A DNA stretch of 64,000 nt from Pseudomonadota bacterium. Lineage in GTDB: Bacteria; Pseudomonadota; Gammaproteobacteria; DASZBR01. Below, one piece after another: positions 10,855 to 19,153 of this stretch. The notes under the pieces are model-generated. The model saw only the letters and a program-made list of their open reading frames with translations, was not told the DNA's origin and made no database searches. The translations under genes and the position numbers were made by a program. The stretch's first letter is position 1. The number at the start of each line of letters is the position of its first letter. Location: NCBI GenBank assembly GCA_021777765.1, contig JAJYDF010000004.1, forward strand, positions 84,330-148,329, written 5' to 3'.

Positions 10855-12609
10855 CTAATTATTCTTTAATAATACCGTAATTAATCCTTCACAAGGTACA
10901 TCATCTTGTATACGTAAAATAACAGGTTGTTGCGTCATGACAGAATAATTATTTTGTGTAGCTAATTGAAGAATATAGCGTTGCTGATGTTTATAACGCC
11001 CTGTATTTTGCAAGACATAATCTCGTCCATCGTCTGCGAGCAATTCAGTAGAAAATACTAAATATCCATTATTATTTAATACCGATCGACAAGCTGAAAA
11101 TAATGCTTGCAAATCACCAAAATAAACAAATGTATCCGCTGATAGAATTAAATCAAATTGTTCTGTTAATTGTTGCAATACAACGGTGATGTCTCCTTCA
11201 ATTAATTCATCATAAACATTTTTTTCACGCGCTATATTGAGCATTTTCTCAGATAAATCAATACCAACAAGACGTTTAGCTACATCACGAAATTCAGCAC
11301 CTGTTAAACCTGTTCCGCAGCCTAAATCTAAGAGGGAAATATTTAACAATGTTAGATTGAGCACATTTTTCAAAATATTTTTCATTTGTTGAGGTACATT
11401 ATATTGTAAGGTTTTGGTGATATGTAAATCATAATGGCTTGCGTATTGGTCAAATAATTGTTTGATATACGCCTCAGGTGCTTGTTGCGGTTGTTGTGAT
11501 CCGGATAATGCACAGACAAGATATTTGATACTTTCATTGTCAGGCTGTAATACCAACACTTTTTGATAATATTCTAATGCCGTATTGAGCTCGCCTTTTT
11601 TTAAATAAGCTGCGCCCAAATTAATCAATGCGGCAATATGATTGGGCTCACGTTGAATAATCCATAAATTTTCTTTAATAGCATCATCTAGCTTATCCAA
11701 CTCATACAATACAACTCCTAAATTATAATGCGCATCGATATCTTCAGGTTGTAATGCTACGATTTGTTGATAATGTGCTAAGGCTTCTGAAAATCGATAA
11801 TATTTCATCAAAATCGTTGCCATATTAAAGTGGGCTTCGGTATGGTTTGGCTCGAGATTGATGATACGATAAAAATATTGTAACGCATCGGTATCTTTAT
11901 TTTGTTGAAACAAAATTGCCCCTACATTATTTAATGCTTCTAAATGTTCCGGTTGAAATTTTAACACCTCATAATAATGCCGTAGCGCATCTGTTAATTC
12001 CTGACGCTGTAAATAGAGATTGGCTAATTGATACTGCGCAGACAAATGTCCAGGATATAATTCAATAACGTTGCGAAATTCTTTAAATGCTGCATCATAT
12101 TGTTGTTGCACTAAAAATAATAATCCTAAACTAAAGTGCGCATCGACATATTCTGGATTAATTTGTACGGCCTTAGCAAAACTCTGCAATGCTTGCTCAC
12201 GGCGGTGTGTTTTATAATATAAAATACCTAAATTATGATAAGCCTCAGCATAATCTGGTTTTAATTGTAATGCCTGTTGATAACATTGTTCCGCCCCAGA
12301 CATCTTATTTTTTTTCATTAGTACATTGGCTAAATGGCAATGAAATTCAGCAATGTTTGGATGCGCTTTCACACCGCGCTCAAGATACGTCAGCGCATTA
12401 TCAATATCATTAAATTCTATCGCTATATTAGCTAAAGCCATGAGCGCATCAGGATGATAGGGATCAATACTAATGATTTGCTCATATAAAGAATTGGCAT
12501 GTTCTAAATCTTTTTGATGATAGGCTTCAATAGCTTTTGCTAATAAATCTGCGACAAAACGGGGTTCATTGGCAGCGGATGGGTTATCTGGTGTTGAATT
12601 ATTTGGCAT
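10855..12609 (-). CDS. TPR-repeat protein with C-terminal SAM-dependent methyltransferase domain
   Basis: A 584-residue cytosolic protein. About ten tandem 34-residue TPR units fill residues 12-385, with clear signatures such as AEAYHNLGILYYKTHRREQA and VDAHFSLGLLFLVQQQYDAA. A class I methyltransferase domain follows: motif I is LLDLGCGTGLTGAEF at about residue 422, then VGIDLSEKMLNIA for the adenosyl-methionine ribose site and FDLILSADTFVYFGDL. The final segment matches the Methyltransf_11/12 type. The TPRs probably present a protein partner or substrate. The substrate is unknown; a small molecule or a protein are both possible. There is no signal peptide. It is a lone gene, divergent from the EamA permease. 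Confidence 0.85.
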   Translation of the reverse strand: MPNNSTPDNPSAANEPRFVADLLAKAIEAYHQKDLEHANSLYEQIISIDPYHPDALMALANIAIEFNDIDNALTYLERGVKAHPNIAEFHCHLANVLMKKNKMSGAEQCYQQALQLKPDYAEAYHNLGILYYKTHRREQALQSFAKAVQINPEYVDAHFSLGLLFLVQQQYDAAFKEFRNVIELYPGHLSAQYQLANLYLQRQELTDALRHYYEVLKFQPEHLEALNNVGAILFQQNKDTDALQYFYRIINLEPNHTEAHFNMATILMKYYRFSEALAHYQQIVALQPEDIDAHYNLGVVLYELDKLDDAIKENLWIIQREPNHIAALINLGAAYLKKGELNTALEYYQKVLVLQPDNESIKYLVCALSGSQQPQQAPEAYIKQLFDQYASHYDLHITKTLQYNVPQQMKNILKNVLNLTLLNISLLDLGCGTGLTGAEFRDVAKRLVGIDLSEKMLNIAREKNVYDELIEGDITVVLQQLTEQFDLILSADTFVYFGDLQALFSACRSVLNNNGYLVFSTELLADDGRDYVLQNTGRYKHQQRYILQLATQNNYSVMTQQPVILRIQDDVPCEGLITVLLKNN

Positions 12610-12655
12610 AATGTGTAGATGTTCCTAAAAATCATATAAATATTGATTTAATATT

Positions 12656-12742
12656 GTAGCCCGGATAAAGGAGCGCAGCGACGTGTCCAGGTTGTTTATA
12701 CATAATCCCGGACACGTCGCTGCGCTCTGATGGAAGGGCTAC
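12656..12742. repeat. gtagcccggac palindromic repeat, full inverted pair
   Basis: Two inverted copies of the 40-bp unit: gtagcccggataaaggagcg on the left and cggacacgtcgctgcgctct running to gggctac on the right. Single copies occur at 26085, 32718, 43693 and 51769, and a half copy at 57095. This is the paired form of the family and lies between divergent genes. Confidence 0.7.
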
Positions 12743-12776
12743 ATTTATACAAAAATATTAAAATAAAGCGTTTATT

Positions 12777-13697
12777 ATGAAAACATTTGCGCAACCACAA
12801 ACACTAACAAAACCCTCAGAATTTTCAATATATCTTTTATTTTTATTATTAATTATAGCGTGGGGTTTAGGTTGGCCTGTCATAAAAACCAGTATACGTT
12901 ATTGTCCGCCCTGTTGGTTTGTTACATTTCGATTTATCGTTGCATTTATCGCAGTCACCACTTATTTATTTTTCAAACGAGAACTCTATTTACCCAAACG
13001 AAAGGATATTCCTTTATTATTAAGTGTAGGATTATTACAAATTTCTATCTATATTTTACTGGTTAATGTGGGACTAAAATATGTTCAACCTGGACAATCT
13101 GCTATTTTATCTTACTGTACGCCACTTATCGTTACACCTATTGCTTGTATTTGGTTCGGCGAACAATTATCAGCCTTAAAATTAATGGGCTTATTGTTTG
13201 GTTTAAGTGGGATTATATTATTATTTAGTCCCTGGGCAATAAATTGGCATGATCATAATACTTTATTAGGGAACAGTTTGTTACTTCTTGCTGCGGTATC
13301 CTGTAGTTTAGCGATGATACATATGCGTTTTGCAACATGGCATAGCCCAGCATTGCAATTATTACCTTGGCAATTATTAATCGCTGCTGTTCCTACCTTG
13401 CTATTTTCAATGATCATTGATCCTCACCCTACTATTATTGTTAATTATTCATTTATCGGTTGTTTAGCTTATTTAGCATTAATTGCCACTGCATTTGGTT
13501 ATTGGGCTAGCATGCAAATCACAAAATCATTGCCCGTTTCTACTACATCAATTTGTTTATTAGCAGTTCCTATTACCAGTTTACTTTCTTCAATAATTTT
13601 TTTAGACGAACAACTTTCTTTATCCGTCTTGGTAGCGTTTGTTTTAATGTTGGTGGGATTATTTTGTGTAGTATTTGCTGGGTCTTATAAAAAATAA
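12777..13697 (+). CDS. EamA/DMT-family inner-membrane permease
   Basis: 306 residues with about ten hydrophobic segments arranged as two EamA repeats, the normal length for drug/metabolite transporters. The first repeat starts FLLLIIAWGLGWPVIKTSIR, a typical DMT opening (WG..(F/W)). The second carries AYLALIATAFGYWASMQITK, the usual second-repeat signature. Substrates in this family range from amino acids to nucleotides and cannot be told from sequence. It is followed by a hairpin that would end transcription. Confidence 0.85.
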   Translation: MKTFAQPQTLTKPSEFSIYLLFLLLIIAWGLGWPVIKTSIRYCPPCWFVTFRFIVAFIAVTTYLFFKRELYLPKRKDIPLLLSVGLLQISIYILLVNVGLKYVQPGQSAILSYCTPLIVTPIACIWFGEQLSALKLMGLLFGLSGIILLFSPWAINWHDHNTLLGNSLLLLAAVSCSLAMIHMRFATWHSPALQLLPWQLLIAAVPTLLFSMIIDPHPTIIVNYSFIGCLAYLALIATAFGYWASMQITKSLPVSTTSICLLAVPITSLLSSIIFLDEQLSLSVLVAFVLMLVGLFCVVFAGSYKK

Positions 13698-13700
13698 ATT

Positions 13701-13725
13701 CCTCTCTCCGGTCATAGGAGAGAGG
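13701..13725. terminator. Hairpin between convergent genes
   Basis: cctctctcc and ggagagagg pair perfectly over 9 bp around a 7-base loop. It sits 4 bases after the permease stop and before the convergent BON gene, so it may serve both directions. The T-run after it is weak. Confidence 0.55.
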
Positions 13726-13761
13726 TCTATGATTTGATATAGAGTGTATTTCATTGGCCAA

Positions 13762-14307
13762 TTATGAATTGAGCTGTATTCCCGAAATAACCTGATTTAC
13801 ACCATCCACTGAATTAGCGACCTTTACGGCTTCTCTCACTTGGGATTTTTTATCAGCAGTTCCACCTAAATAAACTATCCCATTTTTAGTTTCAACAGTT
13901 ATAGACATCGGCACATTGGGTCTATCAGAGACCAAATGATTTCTAATATATAATCCTTTTATTTTGGCAGTAATATAGCTGTCTTTGAGTGTCTGTCCAG
14001 CTGTGCTGTCATTACTGTTGGATACAGATAAATTATCCGTATTGACATCACTGACATATTTTGTTGATTCAGCAATTTGCACAATGGTTGCGGCTTCAGT
14101 ATTAGTTTCAACAGCACCCGATAAATACACAACACCATTCTTTGTTACAACATTGACTTCTAATGGGTGTGTTAGCGGATTTGCAACCATCTCACTTTTA
14201 ATTTTTGCAGTAATAACACTATCATTAGTAACATTGGCCATTACGGCTGAAATAATTAATAATGAACTCACAAACGAGATTAATAAGGTTCTCACTATAA
14301 TATACAT
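13762..14307 (-). CDS. Periplasmic BON-domain protein, OsmY-like
   Basis: 181 residues with an N-terminal signal peptide (hydrophobic residues 5-22, cleavage near VMAN). Two BON domains follow, about 28-95 and 108-181, each with the family pattern: NDSVITAKIKSEMVANP then NGVVYLSGAVET, and KDSYITAKIKGLYIRNH then NGIVYLGGTADKKSQVREA. BON domains are thought to bind phospholipid membranes, and OsmY is an osmotic-stress periplasmic protein. The start is supported by AAAGGAG 7 bases before the ATG. The Gly in V(Y)L(S/G)G is kept in both domains. Confidence 0.88.
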   Translation of the reverse strand: MYIIVRTLLISFVSSLLIISAVMANVTNDSVITAKIKSEMVANPLTHPLEVNVVTKNGVVYLSGAVETNTEAATIVQIAESTKYVSDVNTDNLSVSNSNDSTAGQTLKDSYITAKIKGLYIRNHLVSDRPNVPMSITVETKNGIVYLGGTADKKSQVREAVKVANSVDGVNQVISGIQLNS

Positions 14308-14406
14308 AAATTTTCTCCTTTATAAATTGCTCAATATATTTACTCAAACAATAAATCCATTGTCATTATTAAAACAGATTTACTATTCATTCCTTTTTAA
14401 TAAACA

Positions 14407-14589
14407 TTATTCATCTGGATCTTTTCGGATTTCATCACCCTCAACTGGATAAGGGTCATTTCTTGAGGGATTATTAGATGGAGAACCTCCATTTGAAGGA
14501 TCTGCAGGACATTGTTGACCAGGATTAGATTTATCAGGATTATCTTGACCTGGCGTTACAGGTTTATCTTTAGGAAATTCATAACTCAT
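14407..14589 (-). CDS. Small Pro/Asn/Asp-rich hydrophilic protein
   Basis: A 60-residue protein starting MSYEFPKDKPVTPGQDNPDK. GAGGAG lies 7 bases before this ATG, which is why I prefer it to the ATG 15 bases upstream. It is rich in Pro, Gly, Asn, Asp and Ser, has no hydrophobic segment and a single Cys, and is probably disordered. Together with the BON gene and the 27-residue membrane peptide it forms a run of small genes on one strand, a layout seen for stress-type small proteins. The family is unknown to me. Confidence 0.6.
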   Translation of the reverse strand: MSYEFPKDKPVTPGQDNPDKSNPGQQCPADPSNGGSPSNNPSRNDPYPVEGDEIRKDPDE

Positions 14590-14697
14590 AACATATCTCC
14601 TCAATAATAAATGTATTAAATTAAAATGTGATTTCGGGACTTTCCATACCGATAAAAATATTATTTAATTGTATGAAAATCATCTATGATTTTTAGA

Positions 14698-14781
14698 TTA
14701 ATGAAAGAAATGAGAAAATATCCAAATAATAAATAATATTCCCATCGGCACACCTAATAACCATGCGACAAAATATTTCAT
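14698..14781 (-). CDS. 27-residue single-span membrane peptide
   Basis: Begins MKYFVAWLLGVPMGILFI and ends in Phe/His after one hydrophobic span. A near-perfect GGAGG lies 5 bases before the ATG, which is the main reason to call it. The two positive-to-neutral N-terminal residues followed by the span predict an inner-membrane peptide. Similar short MKYF..W..G.P peptides are common and poorly studied in Proteobacteria. It is followed by an AT-rich gap before rdgB. Confidence 0.65.
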   Translation of the reverse strand: MKYFVAWLLGVPMGILFIIWIFSHFFH

Positions 14782-14921
14782 AATGCCTCCTTATCAGATA
14801 TTTATAATTCAGCTCACGGGTTTAGATAAAATATATAGATAATAGCTTGAGAATAATTTGATCTTGATCAAGTTATTAATGTTTTTTATGAGATCATTTC
14901 CGAGGGGAAAGCTGGAAGTGA

Positions 14922-15533
14922 TTATTTAGAAAAATTAATATTTGCTGACGCTAATTCTTGCATTAATTTAATTAATGCTTGCCCACGGTGACTTATTTTA
15001 TTTTTAATTTCCACCGTTAATTCAGCCGCACTACAGTGAAATTCAGACAGATAAAAAACAGGATCATAACCAAATCCTTTTTTACCTACCGGTGAATTTA
15101 ATATGCGCCCTTCCCATATGCCTTGCGCAATAATTGGAGACGGATCGGCAGGATATCGCATATAAACTAATGCACAATGAAAATGAGCTGTGCGTTTATC
15201 TTCAGGAATTTCTCTTAATTCGTGCAATAATTTTGCAATATGTTGTTCCTCTGTTGCATTTTCTCCCGCATATCGCGCTGAATAAATACCAGGAGCACCA
15301 TGCAATGCATCTACGACTAATCCAGAATCATCTGCTAACGCAGCTAATCCCGTGTGCTCTGTTGCATATCGTGCTTTTATTAAGGCATTTTCAACAAACG
15401 TCAGCCCTGTTTCTGCAACACTAGGCAAGCCAAACGCAGATTGTGGAATAATTCGCCAAGAAAAATTATTTAATAATTCCTGAAATTCTTTGACTTTGCC
15501 CATGTTATTAGTGGCTAAAACAATATCAATCAT
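14922..15533 (-). CDS. rdgB: dITP/XTP pyrophosphatase (RdgB/HAM1 family)
   Basis: Hydrolyses non-canonical purine triphosphates (XTP, dITP, ITP) to the monophosphate and pyrophosphate, keeping them out of DNA and RNA. 203 residues, the usual length. The start MIDIVLATNNMGKVKEF holds the conserved TxNxxK nucleotide-binding motif. ALADDSGLVVDAL carries the catalytic and metal Asp pair; APGIYSARYAG, KKGFGYDPVF and SHRGQAL near the end are all family signatures. A MITE-like repeat begins 22 bases upstream of its start. Confidence 0.95.
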   Translation of the reverse strand: MIDIVLATNNMGKVKEFQELLNNFSWRIIPQSAFGLPSVAETGLTFVENALIKARYATEHTGLAALADDSGLVVDALHGAPGIYSARYAGENATEEQHIAKLLHELREIPEDKRTAHFHCALVYMRYPADPSPIIAQGIWEGRILNSPVGKKGFGYDPVFYLSEFHCSAAELTVEIKNKISHRGQALIKLMQELASANINFSK

Positions 15534-15554
15534 TTCTAATAAATCCTCTTCTAT

Positions 15555-15750
15555 GTAGCCTGGGTGCAGCCATATGAAAATCTCATTTTGTATATCAATG
15601 GCTGGTTATTCTAAAAGCCTCATTTAATTTGCTGGCGAAACCCGGGATAATTAATTCCTGGGTTTCACCAGCACGATGTAAGATAAATTTAAATAATTAC
15701 GCCTATTCTTCGTTTTAAATTAATTGATCAAATGGTTACGCCCAGGCTAC
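15555..15750. repeat. MITE-like element, copy 1
   Basis: Starts gtagcctgggtgcagcca and ends acgcccaggctac, its inverted complement. An inner palindrome, ctggcgaaacccggga / cctgggtttcaccagc, lies in the middle. No coding sequence. The same structure recurs at 28860, 37161, 38502 and 47375. Confidence 0.75.
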
Positions 15751-15759
15751 ATATTCGAG

Positions 15760-18540
15760 TTAATCATAACCCAATTCGAACGAATCGGTATTCATATAAT
15801 TTTTTTCAGCGGGACTCATATTTCGGTTCCATTGATCATCGCCCATATGTGTATGAGTATTATTTTGTGTATCAAAAGAATCTACTTTGATATTACTAAA
15901 ATCATCCACATGAATGGTGAGTGATTTCATGGCAGAATTTTCATCGGTTTTATTGGATATGATTTTATAAATTTGCGGTAATAATTTCTCTTCGATAACC
16001 GTATTAATGTACCATGCGCCGGCACCATATTTTGCACATTCTTCTGTTAACAGATTAATGGTTGCATCATGATGCTGTAATTGGATCTGATAATTATCCA
16101 GTAAATTTTGTTCAATCAATTGAATTTTATGCGTTAATAATCTAGTCAATGCGAAACGATCCAGTGATCGAAATGCAACAACAGTGATATTAGCTAGAAA
16201 AGTATCTTCAAATTGTTGACTTAATTGGTTTTTAATTTTACTGCAAATTTCTTGATAATCAGACAATTGTTCGTCACATTTATCCGCATAATAATTCGCA
16301 CTATTTCTAGCAGCAATTGGTGTACGCGCTAAAAACGTCGTTGTGCCATATGAAACTGATGGAGTGGCATTAGGCAAATCTTCACGGGGTATAGAAACAG
16401 ATAATAAAAACAAAATATGGTCAAACGCAATAATAGATCCATCCTCTCTTTCAATTTGACCACGATGAAATAAATTACTTAACAAATGAATAATTGCAGG
16501 ATGCGCTTTATCTATATTTTCGATAACTATCACGCCATATTCATTGATCATTCTTAGCCGAATTAAATGATTAATAAAATTCGTAGCATTAGCATCTTGC
16601 TGATACAACTTTCCTTCTAGCGTATTCATGAATTTGTCATCACCAAATAACTCTTTGGTCAGAATACGTGCAGTTAATGTTTTTCCTACACCTTTAGGCC
16701 CAGCCAATAAATAGGCACCCATCGTAGAATAATTATTTGTTAAATGCTGTTGTTTCATTTCAATATGATTAACCAAATAATTGAGCGCATCATTTTGTGC
16801 AAAAATAGATTGCGTTAATCGGTGTGCTAAATGATTATTTTCACCTTGTAATATTTGTTGCAATATCATGCGTGAAATGTCCGCCTTTTCAGCAATGACT
16901 TCTGCGATGGTATTTTTATTGACTTCAATATGCATCATCGGTGAATCACCCTGCAATTCTGCAAGCTCTTCCTGAGCTAATAATGTTGCCACTTTAATTT
17001 CTAACATTTCTGCTTCACTGCGTGTGGCATTCATGTTTTGCAATTGTTTTCTATTATGGTGAATTAAATCGACCATTTCTTTTTCACGATGCCACTTTTG
17101 TTTCAAGTTATTCAATTCAGTATTTTTCTCATCTAATTCTATTTGAATATTCCCTAATATTTTTTCACGGCCAGTAATACCATTGCGTAATTCGGCATAA
17201 ATATTTTCCAAACGCTGTTCTAAACAGGCGATGTGTCCTTTAAGTTCTTCAATAATCAAAGGGGAAGCATGCTGACTATTTTTCGCAAGTGCTGCTGCCG
17301 CATCTAATACAGCAATTGCTTTACCCGGCAATTGGCATTGATTGATATAGCGTTGTGAAAGTGTCACTGCGGTGGTAATCGCTTCATCAGTGATTAAAAT
17401 ATTATAATTTTTTTGAATAAATTCTTTTTGACTATTAATCATCATCAGCACAGCGTCAGTTGTTGGTTGTGCAACGGGAACCACCTGCATTTGTTTAATT
17501 AATTCGTTACAGTTGCTAAATAACTGTGCGTAATGCGTGGTGGTTGTGGTGATAATAAATTGAATAGATGAATTCTGCATTTCAGCAATTAACATATTCA
17601 ATAAATAATTGATATTACTATTAGCAAAATCGAATAATAAATGAATATCATCAATAACCAAAATCGTTTGATGTTTAGATGATTTAATGGGATTAAAAAT
17701 ATTTTGTAACTGCTCAATGATGTTATTGGATTGAATTAATGCATTATTTAATAATATCAGTCGGATATTTTTTAAATGCTCTGGAACATCACCTGCTGCA
17801 ATTCTCGCGGACAAACCGTGAATAATACTGGTTTTACCAACACCATAGTCACCCGTCACAAAAATGTGTCTTTGATTAATTCTGCATAAAGCATTAATCA
17901 TTTGATGTATTTCAGTATGGCGTGCCACCACAGGATGAGATATGTCAGTGCGGATTTTTTCTAATAAATCTATAATGGGTAGCGGCTGTGATGTATTTTT
18001 TTCAGTTTCATCGGCTTGATTATCATCGCTGCGATTATGCGTAGTTCTAATTAGCGTATTTTTACCCTCACTGGAGTGTCGTAAAATTTCACTATAATGA
18101 CGTCTTAATTTTTCAAGCGAAATATTTTCTAAAACATCGGTATTTTGCAGAAAAGGTATTGATTGTGCTAATTCAACTAGCGCATCAATTAAAACAACGG
18201 ATCGAATCATGGGTTCTTGATAAAAACGGGCATTAATTGCATTTGCTTGACTAAACCATTCGGTTAAATAGTGAGATAACGTAGGTTTACCTTGATTACC
18301 CACACGCAGTTTAGCAATCGCTTGCAGGGTAATTTGTCTCAGCAAGCTTTGATCAACCCGAAAATAACGCCACAACTGGTCACAATCTCCGCCCGTCGCT
18401 TCCAGTAATTTTATTAAAAAATGCTCAATAGTGACTTCATAATGAAAGCGGCTCGCTGCATAGGTATTTGCAGCTTCGAATACATGGGTACAATAAGAAT
18501 TGAATTGATTGATCAAAATATTAGCTGCCGCTTTCTCCAT
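15760..18540 (-). CDS. ClpV/TssH-like AAA+ protein with degenerate ATPase motifs
   Basis: 926 residues. ClpV disassembles contracted type VI secretion sheaths. The N-domain (about 1-160) follows ClpV (IEHFLIKLLE, WRYFRVDQ). NBD1 has Walker A GDYGVGKTS at about 230 and Walker B ILVIDDIH, with Asp in place of the catalytic Glu. A coiled-coil middle domain spans about 430-545. NBD2 has Walker A GPKGVGKTLTA at about 613, but its Walker B reads VIVIENIDKAHP (normally DE) and sensor 1 is LLSVS (normally LTSN). NBD1 also lacks the usual pore-loop and Arg-finger patterns. The end (FLANITVVAFRSLD, GAWYINTVIEEKLLPQI) is specific to ClpV rather than ClpB. No other type VI gene is in the window. Function may be reduced or altered. 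Confidence 0.75.
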   Translation of the reverse strand: MEKAAANILINQFNSYCTHVFEAANTYAASRFHYEVTIEHFLIKLLEATGGDCDQLWRYFRVDQSLLRQITLQAIAKLRVGNQGKPTLSHYLTEWFSQANAINARFYQEPMIRSVVLIDALVELAQSIPFLQNTDVLENISLEKLRRHYSEILRHSSEGKNTLIRTTHNRSDDNQADETEKNTSQPLPIIDLLEKIRTDISHPVVARHTEIHQMINALCRINQRHIFVTGDYGVGKTSIIHGLSARIAAGDVPEHLKNIRLILLNNALIQSNNIIEQLQNIFNPIKSSKHQTILVIDDIHLLFDFANSNINYLLNMLIAEMQNSSIQFIITTTTTHYAQLFSNCNELIKQMQVVPVAQPTTDAVLMMINSQKEFIQKNYNILITDEAITTAVTLSQRYINQCQLPGKAIAVLDAAAALAKNSQHASPLIIEELKGHIACLEQRLENIYAELRNGITGREKILGNIQIELDEKNTELNNLKQKWHREKEMVDLIHHNRKQLQNMNATRSEAEMLEIKVATLLAQEELAELQGDSPMMHIEVNKNTIAEVIAEKADISRMILQQILQGENNHLAHRLTQSIFAQNDALNYLVNHIEMKQQHLTNNYSTMGAYLLAGPKGVGKTLTARILTKELFGDDKFMNTLEGKLYQQDANATNFINHLIRLRMINEYGVIVIENIDKAHPAIIHLLSNLFHRGQIEREDGSIIAFDHILFLLSVSIPREDLPNATPSVSYGTTTFLARTPIAARNSANYYADKCDEQLSDYQEICSKIKNQLSQQFEDTFLANITVVAFRSLDRFALTRLLTHKIQLIEQNLLDNYQIQLQHHDATINLLTEECAKYGAGAWYINTVIEEKLLPQIYKIISNKTDENSAMKSLTIHVDDFSNIKVDSFDTQNNTHTHMGDDQWNRNMSPAEKNYMNTDSFELGYD

Positions 18541-18658
18541 AAAACTTTCTCCTTGTTATGACATCCTAATCACGCAAAGCCGAATCACGCATCATACAAA
18601 AGCTTTAGTGTTTTGACTATCACTTTGCTCGGTGCACGACAAAAATTAAATTAATGTA

Positions 18659-18794
18659 TTTTTTCCTTCTCCCACTTGTGGGAGAAGGTGCCTTCGGTAG
18701 ATGAGGGTGATCTAAAATAATAACGAAAAATCTTTTAAACCACCCTCATCCGTCACTTCGTGACACCTTCTCCCGACAGCGGGAGAAGGAAAAA
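18659..18794. repeat. Large inverted repeat built from two ccttctccc hairpins
   Basis: Left arm ttttccttctcccacttgtg...gatgagggtg and right arm caccctcatccgtcac...gggagaaggaaaaa pair over about 50 bases around a central AT spacer; each arm also folds on itself. Single hairpins of the family lie at 22618, 30850, 41672 and 47326, and a second pair at 57006-57233. The remainder of 18541-18964 is AT-rich with no gene. Confidence 0.65.
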
Positions 18795-18964
18795 CAACGC
18801 AGAAATGATATTTGTCGCGTACGAAACACTTTTTGATCTGCATCAATTTTATTAATATTGCCTTAATATTCACACGCTACACTGTTTGACCCCATTTTAA
18901 CGCTGAAAACCTCTATCGTACTCAGACGTTCTTTATTCATTGATGTCTCGAGAGAGGTATTTTT

Positions 18965-19153
18965 ATGCAACATCCTGAAGCAATCAGTCAAGCAGTATCC
19001 GAAGAATTAAAACAAAAGTTGAAACAAGCATTACAAGTTTATTTATCAGCAAATAATCAAGAAAATGAGCAAAATTTAGATAAACTGGTTGCAACATTAT
19101 TATTCATTCGTAACCCAGAAGTTCGTGTAAAAATTTTTAGAATTGATAGATAG
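18965..19153 (+). CDS. 5' fragment of a frameshifted helical gene
   Basis: 62 codons beginning MQHPEAISQAVSEELKQKLK, with AGAGAGG about 9 bases before the ATG, so this is the real translation start of the locus. The frame ends at TAG (19151-19153) just after an A5T5 tract at about 19130. The next frame is already open there and continues as a 629-residue protein (VKFLELIDRLKTV if one base of the tract is skipped). The fragment is helical and blends with what follows. Either an indel broke the gene, the tract is phase-variable, or the read is wrong. Confidence 0.6.
   Translation: MQHPEAISQAVSEELKQKLKQALQVYLSANNQENEQNLDKLVATLLFIRNPEVRVKIFRIDR

Noticed and set aside
15760..18540. A complete type VI secretion locus
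   Set aside because: Only a ClpV-like gene is present; no tssB, tssC, hcp, vgrG or other components were found in the neighbouring sequence.
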